Origin: Nonomuraea ceibae
GTDB lineage: Bacteria; Actinomycetota; Actinomycetes; Streptosporangiales; Streptosporangiaceae
Reading direction: 5' to 3'
Assembly: GCF_019396325.1 (NCBI RefSeq)
Contig: NZ_JAHKRO010000071.1
Span: 1-51,571, forward strand
DNA length: 51,571 nt
In this document: in pieces, positions 43,191-51,518 of the stretch
How positions within the stretch are numbered: the stretch's first letter is position 1
Layout: each line of letters begins with the position of its first letter
The notes under the pieces: model-generated
The model's database searches: none
Told to the model about the DNA's origin: nothing
Seen by the model: the letters and a program-made list of their open reading frames with translations, nothing else
Program-made: the position numbers and the translations under genes

Positions 43191-43877
43191 CTAGCGGGCC
43201 GCTTCCACGAGCGCATCGAACAGGCCGTTGTCGTCGCCGCGTTCGGGGTGCCACTGCACGCCGACGGCGAAGCGGTGGCCCTGCAGCTCGACGCCCTCGA
43301 CGACCTGGTCCTCGGCCCAGGCGACGGCCAGCAGGCCGGTGCCCAGGCGGCGCACCGACTGGGTGTGCGGGGCGACGACCTCGACGTGGTCGCCGACCGC
43401 CTTGCCGAGCTTGCTGGAGACGCTGACCTGGATGCGGTGGCGGGCGCCGGCCTCGCCGTGGCGGTCGCTCTCCAGCATCTCCGGCAGCCACGGGATGAGG
43501 GTGCCGCCCTGGGCGACGTTGAGCACGTGCATGCCGCGGGCGATGCCGAGGACCGGCACGTCGGCCCGCACGGCCGCTCGGGCCAGGGCGAGCTCGAAGC
43601 GGTCGCGCTGCGGCTGGGGGGCGGGGGCGCGCTCGTCCTGCTCGTCCCCGTAGGCCGACGCGGCGACCTCGACGCCGCCGGTCAGCACCACGCCGCGCAG
43701 GCCGCGTACGTAGTCGTCGACCGCGTGGGGGGCGAGCGGGGGCAGCACCACGGGCGCGCCGCCGGCCCGTTCGACGGCCTTGGCGTAGGCCGGCGGTGAG
43801 AGCACGGCCTCGCGTACCCAGACGTCCCAGCGGGCGGCTTCGAAGTAGGCGGTGATGCCAATCAGCGGTCGGGACAT
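43191..43877 (-). CDS. Class I glutamine-amidotransferase-like (C26, PuuD-type) protein without the catalytic Cys
   Basis: The 228-residue protein matches the gamma-glutamyl-GABA hydrolase group: PLIGITAYFEAARWDVWV, GVVLTGGVEVAASAYGDE, and the His/Glu segment VGVQWHPE. The nucleophile elbow that normally reads GICRG..LLN is GIARGMHVLN, so the Cys is Ala113 (codon GCC, 43539-43541 on the minus strand). Hydrolysis by the usual mechanism should be lost. ATG 43877 has GGAG upstream. It precedes the esterase and crotonase genes. Confidence 0.88.
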   Translation of the reverse strand: MSRPLIGITAYFEAARWDVWVREAVLSPPAYAKAVERAGGAPVVLPPLAPHAVDDYVRGLRGVVLTGGVEVAASAYGDEQDERAPAPQPQRDRFELALARAAVRADVPVLGIARGMHVLNVAQGGTLIPWLPEMLESDRHGEAGARHRIQVSVSSKLGKAVGDHVEVVAPHTQSVRRLGTGLLAVAWAEDQVVEGVELQGHRFAVGVQWHPERGDDNGLFDALVEAAR

Positions 43878-44311
43878 GGCGATCTCCAGGGGGCGCTCTC
43901 TCCGGTGTGGCGTCGCCGGTCGCGGCAGCCACAGGCCCATCATGGCGCACTCCATTTCGCCTATGTCGCTTCTCCCACAGATCTCCTCGCTCCTGCCCGT
44001 CTGACGTTCTCCGGGTCCGGCGGCACTCTCGCGCCGCACGTGGGAGGGGAGATATGAAGAGAATTATCATTCATATTTATCGGCCTAAATCCCATTGACG
44101 CTGAATGCTGCTAATAACCCTCCAGTTACGGATAGTTCAGATCCGCACCTCATTGGGGTGAATCGGTTGTGAGGTCCAGGAGGTGGTGTAACACTGGATT
44201 TCGAGCGATCGGACGTGCCGGGGTACTCCGGACGCTCGTCACCCGGAGCCGTCAGGGAGGTGGGACGACACGACCGGAATGCGTTTCCGGTCAATAGGAC
44301 GGGTTGGGTAT
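43878..44311. promoter_or_regulatory. Divergent intergenic region, 434 bp
   Basis: There is no convincing gene. The stretch 44051-44140 is the most AT-rich part of the window (ATTATCATTCATATTTATC and TTGACGCTGAATGCTGC) and probably holds the promoters for the amidotransferase-like gene and the flavohaemoglobin. I could not fit a clean -35/-10 pair, nor a recognised iron or nitric-oxide regulator site. Confidence 0.5.
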
Positions 44312-45439
44312 ATGTCGTTGAATCCGCGCCTGGTCAAAGAGAGCTTCTCCATCATCGAACCGGTGGCCGGCAAGGCGGCCGCCTACTTCTACGGCCGCCT
44401 GTTCGCCGAGAACCCGCACCTGAGGGGCATGTTCCCGCCCTCGATGGACGTGCAGCGGGACCGGCTCTTCCATGCGCTGACCCGCATCGTGTGGAGCCTG
44501 GACAGCCCGGACAGCATGGCGTCATACCTGGGGCAACTAGGGAGGGACCATCGCAAGTACGGCGTCGTCGCCGACCACTACAGCGCCATCGGCTCGGCTC
44601 TGCTGGCCACCGTGCGGCGCTTCGCCGCCGCCGTCTGGACCGCCGAGATCGAGGCCGCCTGGGTCGCGGCCTACGAGGCGGCCGCCACGCTCATGATCGA
44701 GTCGGCCGAGGCCGACGCCGGGGTGTCACCCGCGTGGTGGCTGGCGGAGGTCGTCGACCACGAACGCCGCCGCCCCGACATCGCGGTCGTCACGCTGCGC
44801 CCCACGCAGCACCTCCCGTTCACCGCCGGGCAGTACGTCAACGTGCAGACCGCCCGCTGGCCCCGGGTGTGGCGGACGTTCAGCATCGCCAACGCGCCGC
44901 GTCCCGACAACACCGTCCGCCTGCACGTGCGCTCGGTCCCCGGCGGCTGGGTCTCGACCACGCTCAACCGCGACACCCGCATCGGCGACACCGTCATGCT
45001 GGGGCCGCCGATGGGCACGCTGGCGCCGCCCGGCGAGGGCACGCGCGACCTGCTGTTCGTGGCGGGCGGCACCGGCCTGGCGCCGCTGAAGGCGATCATC
45101 GAGCAGGTGATCGCCTCCGGCGGCCGCCGCGGCGTCCACCTGCTGTACGGCGCCCGAACCCCCGGCGAGCTGTACGACCTGCCCGACCTGATCAGGATGG
45201 AGGCGTCGTACCCGTGGCTGCGGGTGCTGCCGGTGGTGTCGGACGAGCCGGGCTACGACGGGCTGCGCGGGCGGCTGCCCGAGGTCACGCAGCGCTTCCA
45301 CTCCTGGGCCGAGCACGAGGTGTACGTGTGCGGCCCGCCCCCGATGGTGAACGAGACGGTCCGGCGGCTGCAGGGCGACGGCGTGCCGCTGTCACGCATC
45401 CACCGCGACGTGGTGCACGGGGAGGGGTGGATCGCCTGA
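44312..45439 (+). CDS. Flavohaemoglobin-like globin with FAD/NAD(P) reductase domain
   Basis: The 375-residue protein has an N-terminal globin (about 1-135): AAYFYGRLFAENPHLRGMFP with B-helix Tyr, and proximal-His region LGRDHRKYGVVADHYSAIG. It is followed by an FAD domain (FTAGQYVNVQTARWPRVWRT with RTFS flavin motif) and NAD domain (FVAGGTGLAPLKAIIEQVI; YVCGPPPMVNE). Such proteins oxidise nitric oxide or act as haem reductases. ATG 44312 begins a normal globin; the upstream extension is unconserved. No strong Shine-Dalgarno is seen. Confidence 0.92.
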   Translation: MSLNPRLVKESFSIIEPVAGKAAAYFYGRLFAENPHLRGMFPPSMDVQRDRLFHALTRIVWSLDSPDSMASYLGQLGRDHRKYGVVADHYSAIGSALLATVRRFAAAVWTAEIEAAWVAAYEAAATLMIESAEADAGVSPAWWLAEVVDHERRRPDIAVVTLRPTQHLPFTAGQYVNVQTARWPRVWRTFSIANAPRPDNTVRLHVRSVPGGWVSTTLNRDTRIGDTVMLGPPMGTLAPPGEGTRDLLFVAGGTGLAPLKAIIEQVIASGGRRGVHLLYGARTPGELYDLPDLIRMEASYPWLRVLPVVSDEPGYDGLRGRLPEVTQRFHSWAEHEVYVCGPPPMVNETVRRLQGDGVPLSRIHRDVVHGEGWIA

Positions 45440-45442
45440 GCG

Positions 45443-46234
45443 TCACCTGAAGGCGGCGGCGGTCTCCTCGTCGTTCGGCCAGAACGTCTCGATGGCCAGC
45501 TCGGAGACCGTCACGTCCACCGGCGTGCCGAAGGTGGCGATCGTGGTGAACATCGACAGCACCCGGTCGCCGTCCCGGATGCGCAGCGGGATCAGGATGT
45601 CGGCCGGCCCGGGCGCGCGCACCACGTTGAGGTCCACGCCCGGGTAGGTGTAGGCGGCGAGCTCGTCGTGCAGCTCGGCCAGCCGCCCGCTGCCCGACAT
45701 CTCGGCCTGCCTGCGCAGCTGGTGCAGCAGGTGGGCGCGCACCTCGGGCAGGTTGACCAGCCTGCCGCCCATCGCGTCGGGGTGCAGCGACAGCCGCATC
45801 ACGTTGACCGGCTCGGTCAGCAGCTCCGCCGGCGCGCCCGCCATGAACATCGCGGCCGCGGCGTTGGCGGCCACCAGGTCCCAGTTCGCGTCCACGACCA
45901 GCGCCGGGTACGGCTCGTGCCCGGCCAGGATCTTGTCGAGCGCCAGCCGTACGGACTCCATCTCCGGCGCGCGCACCTCGCGCTCGGGGAACACCGGCGC
46001 GAAGCCGGCGGCGACCAGCAGCCGGTTGCGGTGGCGCAGCGGCACCTCCAGCTCCTCGGCCAGGCGCATGACCATTTCGCGGCTCGGCTTGGCCCGCCCG
46101 GTCTCCAGGAAGCTCACGTGCCGGGAGGAGACGTCCGCCTCGATCGCCAGGTCGAGCTGGCTCACCCGGCGCCGCTGCCGCCACGAGCGCAACAAATCAC
46201 CAAAAGTCTCATCTTGTATAGCAATGGCTCCCAT
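45443..46234 (-). CDS. XRE family regulator with MmyB-type C-terminal domain
   Basis: The 263-residue protein has a Cro/CI helix-turn-helix (FGDLLRSWRQRRRVSQLDLA, EADVSSRHVSFLETGRAKPS) and the MmyB-like ligand-binding region (PALVVDANWDLVAANAAAAM, NVMRLSLHP, RIRDGDRVLSMFTTIATFGT). ATG 46234 is used; GTG 46243 is possible. It converges with the flavohaemoglobin gene (3-bp gap) and is divergent from the BNR/MoaD-like operon, with a perfect palindrome at 46268-46288 between them. Confidence 0.9.
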   Translation of the reverse strand: MGAIAIQDETFGDLLRSWRQRRRVSQLDLAIEADVSSRHVSFLETGRAKPSREMVMRLAEELEVPLRHRNRLLVAAGFAPVFPEREVRAPEMESVRLALDKILAGHEPYPALVVDANWDLVAANAAAAMFMAGAPAELLTEPVNVMRLSLHPDAMGGRLVNLPEVRAHLLHQLRRQAEMSGSGRLAELHDELAAYTYPGVDLNVVRAPGPADILIPLRIRDGDRVLSMFTTIATFGTPVDVTVSELAIETFWPNDEETAAAFR

Positions 46235-46267
46235 GTCTGGCACCGTAGCGCTTCGCGGGAAGTGTCT

Positions 46268-46288
46268 CGATTACCTCCTGGGTAATCG
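46268..46288. promoter_or_regulatory. Perfect 8-bp inverted repeat CGATTACC-N5-GGTAATCG
   Basis: The two 8-bp arms are exact reverse complements around TCCTG. The site lies 34 bp before the XRE gene start and 90 bp before the BNR-protein start, in the divergent gap. It is the best operator-like palindrome in the window and a natural site for the XRE regulator. Confidence 0.72.
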
Positions 46289-46377
46289 TGCGGCAAATCG
46301 CCCAGTCCTCGCCAGTGCCCGCGCACGGCAGGGAACCACGTGGCACGATGGCCGGAAGCGAACATGGGAGCGATGCC

Positions 46378-47457
46378 ATGACTGACGCAATGCTCGCGAT
46401 CGGCACCCGCAAGGGCCTGTTCCTCGCCCGCTCCTCCGGCGGGAGCGCGTTCGAGATCGAGCCGATCCAGTTCTCCACGGTCGCGGTGCACGCGGTGGCG
46501 ATCGACACCCGCGGCACGACCCCCCGCCTGCTCGCGGGCATCGAGTACGGCCACTTCGGCCCGTCGGTGCTCTACTCCGACGACCTCGGCAAGACCTGGC
46601 AGGAGGCCGACCGGCCGCCGGTCGCCTTCCCGGACGACACCGGGGCGACGCTCACGCGGGTCTGGCAGCTCACCCCGTCGCCGTCGGAGCCCGGCGTGGT
46701 CTGGGCGGGCGCCGAGCCGGCCGCGCTGTTCAGGTCCGAGGACGGCGGCGTCACCTACAGCCTCGTCGAGGGCCTGTGGGAGCACCCGCACCGCCCGCAA
46801 TGGCAGCCGGGCGGCGGCGGGCTGTGCCTGCACACGATCGTCTGCCACCCGTCCGACCCGCGCGTGATGGCGATCGCCGTCTCGGCCGCCGGCTTTTACC
46901 GCACCGCCGACGGCGGCCTCACCTGGGAGGCCGCCAACCAGGGCATCCGCGCGCCGTTCCTGCCCGAAGGACAGCAGTACCCCGAGTTCGGGCAGTGCGT
47001 GCACAAGGTCGCCATGCACCCGTCCCAGCCCGGCCGCCTCTTCCTGCAGCACCACTTCGGCGTCTACCGCAGCGACGACTTCGGCGGCACCTGGCACGAC
47101 ATCGGCTCGGCGCTGCCGTCGGACTTCGGCTTCCCGATCGTGACCCACCCCGCCGAGCCCGACAGCGTGTACGTGCTGCCGCTGCACGCCGACGTGGACC
47201 GCACGCCCGTCGATCACCGCTACCGCCTCTACCGCAGCGACGACGCGGGCGGCGCCTGGCGCCCGCTGGAGCGCGGCCTGCCCGAGGGGCCGGTCTACGC
47301 GACCGTGCTGCGCGACGCGATGACGTTCTCCGAGGCCGGGCTGTTCTTCGGCACCCGCGACGGCGAGGTGCACGGCTCGCGCGACGCCGGTGAGACCTGG
47401 GAGCCGGTCGCCCGGCACCTGCCCGACGTGCTGACCGTGCGCGCGGCGGTGCTGTGA
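46378..47457 (+). CDS. BNR/Asp-box repeat beta-propeller protein (sialidase/VPS10-like)
   Basis: The 359-residue protein carries repeated Asp-box motifs S-x-D-x-G-x-T-W: SDDLGKTW, SEDGGVTY, TADGGLTW, SDDFGGTW, SDDAGGAW, SRDAGETW, spaced about 50 residues apart, as in beta-propellers of the sialidase/VPS10/photosystem-stability type. No signal peptide is seen (MTDAMLAIGTRKGLFLA), so it is probably cytoplasmic. The catalytic residues of true sialidases cannot be assigned. ATG 46378 follows GGGAG. Three bases separate it from the MoaD-like gene. Confidence 0.9.
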   Translation: MTDAMLAIGTRKGLFLARSSGGSAFEIEPIQFSTVAVHAVAIDTRGTTPRLLAGIEYGHFGPSVLYSDDLGKTWQEADRPPVAFPDDTGATLTRVWQLTPSPSEPGVVWAGAEPAALFRSEDGGVTYSLVEGLWEHPHRPQWQPGGGGLCLHTIVCHPSDPRVMAIAVSAAGFYRTADGGLTWEAANQGIRAPFLPEGQQYPEFGQCVHKVAMHPSQPGRLFLQHHFGVYRSDDFGGTWHDIGSALPSDFGFPIVTHPAEPDSVYVLPLHADVDRTPVDHRYRLYRSDDAGGAWRPLERGLPEGPVYATVLRDAMTFSEAGLFFGTRDGEVHGSRDAGETWEPVARHLPDVLTVRAAVL

Positions 47458-47460
47458 TCC

Positions 47461-47769
47461 ATGGCCAAGTCCGTGACCATGGTGGTCTTCGTGCTGCCCG
47501 CCTCGCTGCGGCGCTGGGTCAGCGGCCGTACCGAGGTGAAGGTGTTCGCGGTGGGCGCCGACCATGAGTCGCCGCCCACGCTGGGCTCGGCCCTCGACAT
47601 GCTGCGCCGCACCCATCCGCTGCTGGAGGAGCGGATCCGCGACGACTACGGGCGCATCCGCCGCCACATCAGCATGATCGTGTGCGGCGAGAACTCCCGC
47701 GGCCTCGGCGGCCTCGACTGCGCGCTGCCGCCGGGCGCCGAGGTCTACGTCCTGCCCGCCCTGGCCTGA
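47461..47769 (+). CDS. MoaD/ThiS-like small protein without C-terminal Gly-Gly
   Basis: The 102-residue protein has the ubiquitin-like sulfur-carrier pattern: VVFVLPASLRRWVSGRTEVK, LGSALDMLRRTHPLLEERI, GRIRRHISMIVCGENSRGLG, PPGAEVYVLPALA. True carriers end in Gly-Gly, which becomes adenylated and thiocarboxylated. This protein ends Leu-Pro-Ala-Leu-Ala, so it cannot be used that way. It follows the BNR gene by 3 bp in what must be one transcript. Confidence 0.82.
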   Translation: MAKSVTMVVFVLPASLRRWVSGRTEVKVFAVGADHESPPTLGSALDMLRRTHPLLEERIRDDYGRIRRHISMIVCGENSRGLGGLDCALPPGAEVYVLPALA

Positions 47770-47775
47770 GCCCGC

Positions 47776-48486
47776 CTACGGGGCGACGCGGCCGTTGGCG
47801 ACGAAGGCGGCGTGGGTCAGGGGCATGAGCTCCGCCCACACCGCCTCCATCCGCTCGGCCACCATCTCGATCTCCCGCTGCGGGAACGACTTGACCCGGG
47901 CCTGCTCGTGCTGCGTGCGCAGCGACAGGAAGTGCATGAGCGAGCGGGCGTTGCAGGTGGCGTACATGGTGGAGAACAGGCCGACCGGCAGCACCGCGCG
48001 GGCCACCTCGCGGGCGATGCCGGCCTCCAGCATCTCCTCGTAGGCGGCGTAGGACTGGCGGTAGGACTCCTCCATCCGCTGCGTGACGAGCTTGTGCTGC
48101 TCGGCGGTGCCGTCGACGAACACGTAGCGGCCCGGCTTGCCCTCCTGCACCAGCTTGCGGTCCTCCCCCGGCACGTAGAAGGACGGCTGCAGCTCGCGGT
48201 AGCGGCCGCTCTCCTCGTTGTAGGACCAGCCCACCCGGTGGCGCTGGAACTCGCGGAAGACGAAGATCGGCGCGCTGACGAAGAAGGTCATGGAGTTGTG
48301 CTCGAACGGGCTGCCGTGCCGGTCGCGCATCAGATAGTTGATCAGCCCCTTGGACCGCTCGGGGTCCTTCTCCAGCTCCGCCAGCGACTGCTCGCCGGCC
48401 GTGGACACGCGCGCCGCCCACAGCACGTCGGTGTCGGACGCGCTGTGCTTGACCAGCTCCACCGTCACGTCGTCCAGAAACCGCAC
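47776..48486 (-). CDS. thyX: FAD-dependent thymidylate synthase
   Basis: ThyX makes dTMP from dUMP with methylenetetrahydrofolate and FAD. The 236-residue protein has the ThyX motif R-H-R-x7-S-G-R-Y at residues 82-96 (RHRVGWSYNEESGRY), HGSPFEHNSMTFFVSAPIFV upstream of it, and ARSLMHFLSLRTQHEQAR near the end. Start GTG 48486 with a G-rich leader. Converges with the MoaD-like gene. Confidence 0.97.
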   Translation of the reverse strand: MRFLDDVTVELVKHSASDTDVLWAARVSTAGEQSLAELEKDPERSKGLINYLMRDRHGSPFEHNSMTFFVSAPIFVFREFQRHRVGWSYNEESGRYRELQPSFYVPGEDRKLVQEGKPGRYVFVDGTAEQHKLVTQRMEESYRQSYAAYEEMLEAGIAREVARAVLPVGLFSTMYATCNARSLMHFLSLRTQHEQARVKSFPQREIEMVAERMEAVWAELMPLTHAAFVANGRVAP

Positions 48487-48586
48487 TCGAGGATCCCCCT
48501 TCGTCTCGACACAGGCCGCCCGCCATCGTACGCCCGCCGCGCCCCCCTCCGGAGCGCGGCGGGCGGACGTGGGCCAGGTCAGCCCG

Positions 48587-51196
48587 TCAGCAGCGGCCGG
48601 CCGGCCGGTGGCGGGTGACCAGGTCGGTGTCGGCCGCGGTGCCGTCCAGCCACAGCACCTGCCGGTCCTCGCCGGCGGCGAACAGGTACTGGTCGCCGCG
48701 GTTGCACGAGACCCGTTCCAGCTCGCCGCCCGCGATCGGCAGCTGGAACAGCTTGGGCAGGTCGTCGTTCGTCAGGCCGAAGCCCATCTGCTCGGCGATC
48801 GTGACGTAGCCGTCGCTGGCGTCGAGCCAGTAGGACATCGGCGCGTCGGGGCCGTCCGGGACGAGCGTGGTCACGCCCGTGCCGTCCAGGCCCGCCCGGC
48901 TCAGGCCGGCGGTGTAGTCGCCGTCCTCGTTGTGCGTCCAGACGGCGTACCGGGAGGTCAGCACCAGCATGCCGGCCCGCGAGCCGGGCACCGGCAGCAC
49001 CGTCTCCCTCCCGGTCGCCACGTCGTACACGGCCGGGACGCGCTCCGCGCCGCGCACGCGGACGTAGCCGAGCCTGCCGTCCTTCAGCGACGGGAACACG
49101 CCGGTCACGTCCTCGGCGGCGGTGACCAGGACCGGCGCCGCGCCGCCGCGCTTGACCCAGATCTCGCTGCGCTGCGTGGCCAGGTCCTGCTCCTCCCAGG
49201 CGACGACGTCGCCCTCGACGGCCAGCTGCACGAGGTAGCCGGTCGTCTCGTGCACCGTCGTCTCGGGGGCGCCGCGATCCAGCGGCCTCGACAGGATGCG
49301 GAACCGGGTCTGGGCGTCGTCGAAGGACCCCCACACGGCCCGCTCGCCGTCGGTGACGGGGATGTAGTTCCACTCGGCGTTCTGCGACAGCCTGACCAGG
49401 GCGCCGCCGCGCAGCCGCCCGGTGTGGACGGAGCTGGGCTCATCCGCGGAGGCGCTGTTGTTCATCACCACGTAGCGGCCGCCGGCCAGGTCCGGGGCGA
49501 AGAACGCCTCCGTCAGCCCGTCGGCGACGACGCGGCTGTCGGTGCGGATGCGCCGGTCCCAGCCCGGCTTGATGCCGTGCCGGTCGAACGCCAGCGCCAC
49601 GGCCAGCCGGTCACGCGCCGGCAGGCCCGCCGCGCGGGCGGCCGACTCCACGGCGCGGCGGCCGTCCAGGAACTCGTCCAGCGGCGTCATGTACTCCGTC
49701 AGCGCCTTGTAGACTAGCTTGTCGGCCTTGGCTCCGCCGATCTTCTCCCGGATGTCCCACAGCGCGCCGGAGAAGATCGTCGAGTTGAGGTGCACGCCGC
49801 CGCCGTCCAGGCTCACGGTCACGCCGATGTAGTCCTCGGCGGCGTCGCGGCCGTCGTCCAGGTCGCGGATCGCGCACTGGGCCGGCGGCAGCGTCTTGCA
49901 CAGCCGCTCGCCCAGCAGGCTCGCGTCCGGGTCGGACATGGGGATGCCGAGCGCGTCGACCTCCACGGCGTTGCCGAAGTAGTCGGCCAGGCCCTCGTTC
50001 ATCGCGCCCGACTGGCCCAGGTAGACCAGGTCGGCGCTGTTGGTGATGACGCCGTGGGTCATCTCGTGGCCGACGACGTCCAGGCCCGCGGCGAACGAGT
50101 GGTAGTCGGCTCCGCCGCCGCCGTAGACCATCTTGGTGCCGTCCCAGAACGCGTTGGCGAACGGCTGGCCCTCGAGGGTGACGTTGACGACCGAGTACAT
50201 GCTGCCGCCCGCGCCGTCGAGCCCGTCACGGCCCAGGCCGCGGTAGAACGCGTACACCTGGCCCGCGCCCCAGTGGGCGTCCACCGCGCCGCTGGCGGTG
50301 TGCTGCGGGCCGAACCGCGCGGTGGCCGACTCGGCGAGCTTCGCGTCCGCGGGGACGCCGCCGCCGAGGAACTCGGTGACGTCCCGGCCCGCGGCGTCGT
50401 AGGTGAGGATCTCGCCGGTCGTCCCGTTCCACATCGGGCGGGAGCGGTCACGCAGCTCGTGCGCGCCGTCGGCGCGCCGGAAGGCGGGGAACGTCACCTC
50501 GCGGCCGTCCGAGGTCGCGCCGCTCGCCTCCACCGGCCCCTCGGGGGCCGCGAAGTGCAGCCGGTCCACCGCGAACAGCGGGCGGCCGGAACGGGCGTCC
50601 ACGTACGCGTCGCGCACGAACGGGCGCCCGGCCGTCACACCGCTGAGCGGCACCCGCCAGGCCAGCACGCCGGCGCCGCGCGGCACCACGACCAGCTCGC
50701 CCGCGCCGGCCTTCACCGTCCGCCGGTCCGTCCGGTCGCGGACCAGCGTGGCGACCGCCAGCCGCCCGGCCAGCTCCGCGCCGACCGTGGGGACCGGGTC
50801 GACCTTCAGCTCGGTGAGGAACCGGCCGCCCGCCCCGGTGACCGTCCGCACGCCGTTCTCGGTGCGGAAGTGGACCAGGTACTGGCCGCCCAGCACCGGC
50901 AGGTTCCGGTAGCGCTGGGCGAACCTGACCGTCTCGTCCTTGCCATCCTTGACCGTGCGTAAGTGCACCAGGTCGGTGGGATTCAGGTGATACCGCGGAT
51001 CGGCCAGGTGCGCCTTGGCCGCGGCCACCGGGTCCCCCGCCGCGGCGGGCTCGGCGAGCCCGCTCACCTCGGCGGGAGCCTCGGTGCCGGCGCGCGGCTC
51101 CACCGCGGGCGGCGGCGGATCGTCGGCGTGCGCCGTTCCGGGTACGGCCAGCGCGACGGTCAGCGCGGCCAGGAGAGTGATGGGACGCCAGGACAC
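48587..51196 (-). CDS. Secreted M4 (thermolysin) family metalloprotease with C-terminal propeller-like region
   Basis: The 869-residue protein has a signal peptide (cleavage near AHA-DD, residue 24), an FTP/PepSY pro-region, and an M4 catalytic part. The zinc motif HEMTH lies near residue 375 (GLDVVGHEMTHGVITNSADL) and the third ligand in GAMNEGLADYFGN near 398. The C-terminal lobe has VHLNSTIFSGALWDI. Residues about 555-869 are extra: seven or so 40-50-residue blocks with WG/VW/YVW strands (AVWGSFDDAQTRFRILSRPL, VVAWEEQDLATQRSEIWVKR, YAVWTHNEDGDYTAGLSRAG), suggesting a TolB-like beta-propeller. GTG 51196 follows GGAGGTG. Confidence 0.92.
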   Translation of the reverse strand: MSWRPITLLAALTVALAVPGTAHADDPPPPAVEPRAGTEAPAEVSGLAEPAAAGDPVAAAKAHLADPRYHLNPTDLVHLRTVKDGKDETVRFAQRYRNLPVLGGQYLVHFRTENGVRTVTGAGGRFLTELKVDPVPTVGAELAGRLAVATLVRDRTDRRTVKAGAGELVVVPRGAGVLAWRVPLSGVTAGRPFVRDAYVDARSGRPLFAVDRLHFAAPEGPVEASGATSDGREVTFPAFRRADGAHELRDRSRPMWNGTTGEILTYDAAGRDVTEFLGGGVPADAKLAESATARFGPQHTASGAVDAHWGAGQVYAFYRGLGRDGLDGAGGSMYSVVNVTLEGQPFANAFWDGTKMVYGGGGADYHSFAAGLDVVGHEMTHGVITNSADLVYLGQSGAMNEGLADYFGNAVEVDALGIPMSDPDASLLGERLCKTLPPAQCAIRDLDDGRDAAEDYIGVTVSLDGGGVHLNSTIFSGALWDIREKIGGAKADKLVYKALTEYMTPLDEFLDGRRAVESAARAAGLPARDRLAVALAFDRHGIKPGWDRRIRTDSRVVADGLTEAFFAPDLAGGRYVVMNNSASADEPSSVHTGRLRGGALVRLSQNAEWNYIPVTDGERAVWGSFDDAQTRFRILSRPLDRGAPETTVHETTGYLVQLAVEGDVVAWEEQDLATQRSEIWVKRGGAAPVLVTAAEDVTGVFPSLKDGRLGYVRVRGAERVPAVYDVATGRETVLPVPGSRAGMLVLTSRYAVWTHNEDGDYTAGLSRAGLDGTGVTTLVPDGPDAPMSYWLDASDGYVTIAEQMGFGLTNDDLPKLFQLPIAGGELERVSCNRGDQYLFAAGEDRQVLWLDGTAADTDLVTRHRPAGRC

Positions 51197-51360
51197 GACA
51201 CCTCCAGGTGTGGCGTAGGGGTCTGGCGCCCTCGATCATGACCGCGCCCTTGACGATCAGACAAATAACGATTCGATCACCCAAATCAGGAAATTCCCCT
51301 CACCAAACCGCCCCACCGAACCCGCACCCCCCACGGGAGCGCACTTCCCCGCCCAGCTTC

Positions 51361-51443
51361 CTCACGGGCGCGGCCCCCACAGGCGCCTCTCACGGGCGCG
51401 GCCCCCACAGGCGCCTCTCAAGGGCGCAGGCCCCCGACGGGCG
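51361..51443. repeat. Two perfect and one degenerate 28-bp tandem repeat
   Basis: The unit CTCACGGGCGCGGCCCCCAC plus AGGCGCCT occurs perfectly at 51361-51388 and 51389-51416, and in a changed form at 51417-51443. It lies in the 375-bp gene-free stretch upstream of the metalloprotease. Confidence 0.85.
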
Positions 51444-51518
51444 TACCGCGGGGCGGCCTCTCTCCCGGGTGGACCCACCTGGATGTGGCGGGCTGGGGTG
51501 CGGCGGACGCGGTGTAGC

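Noticed and set aside
44051..44120. Fur/IdeR/NsrR-type operator before the flavohaemoglobin
   Set aside because: The region is AT-rich but lacks the required symmetric consensus for any of these regulators.
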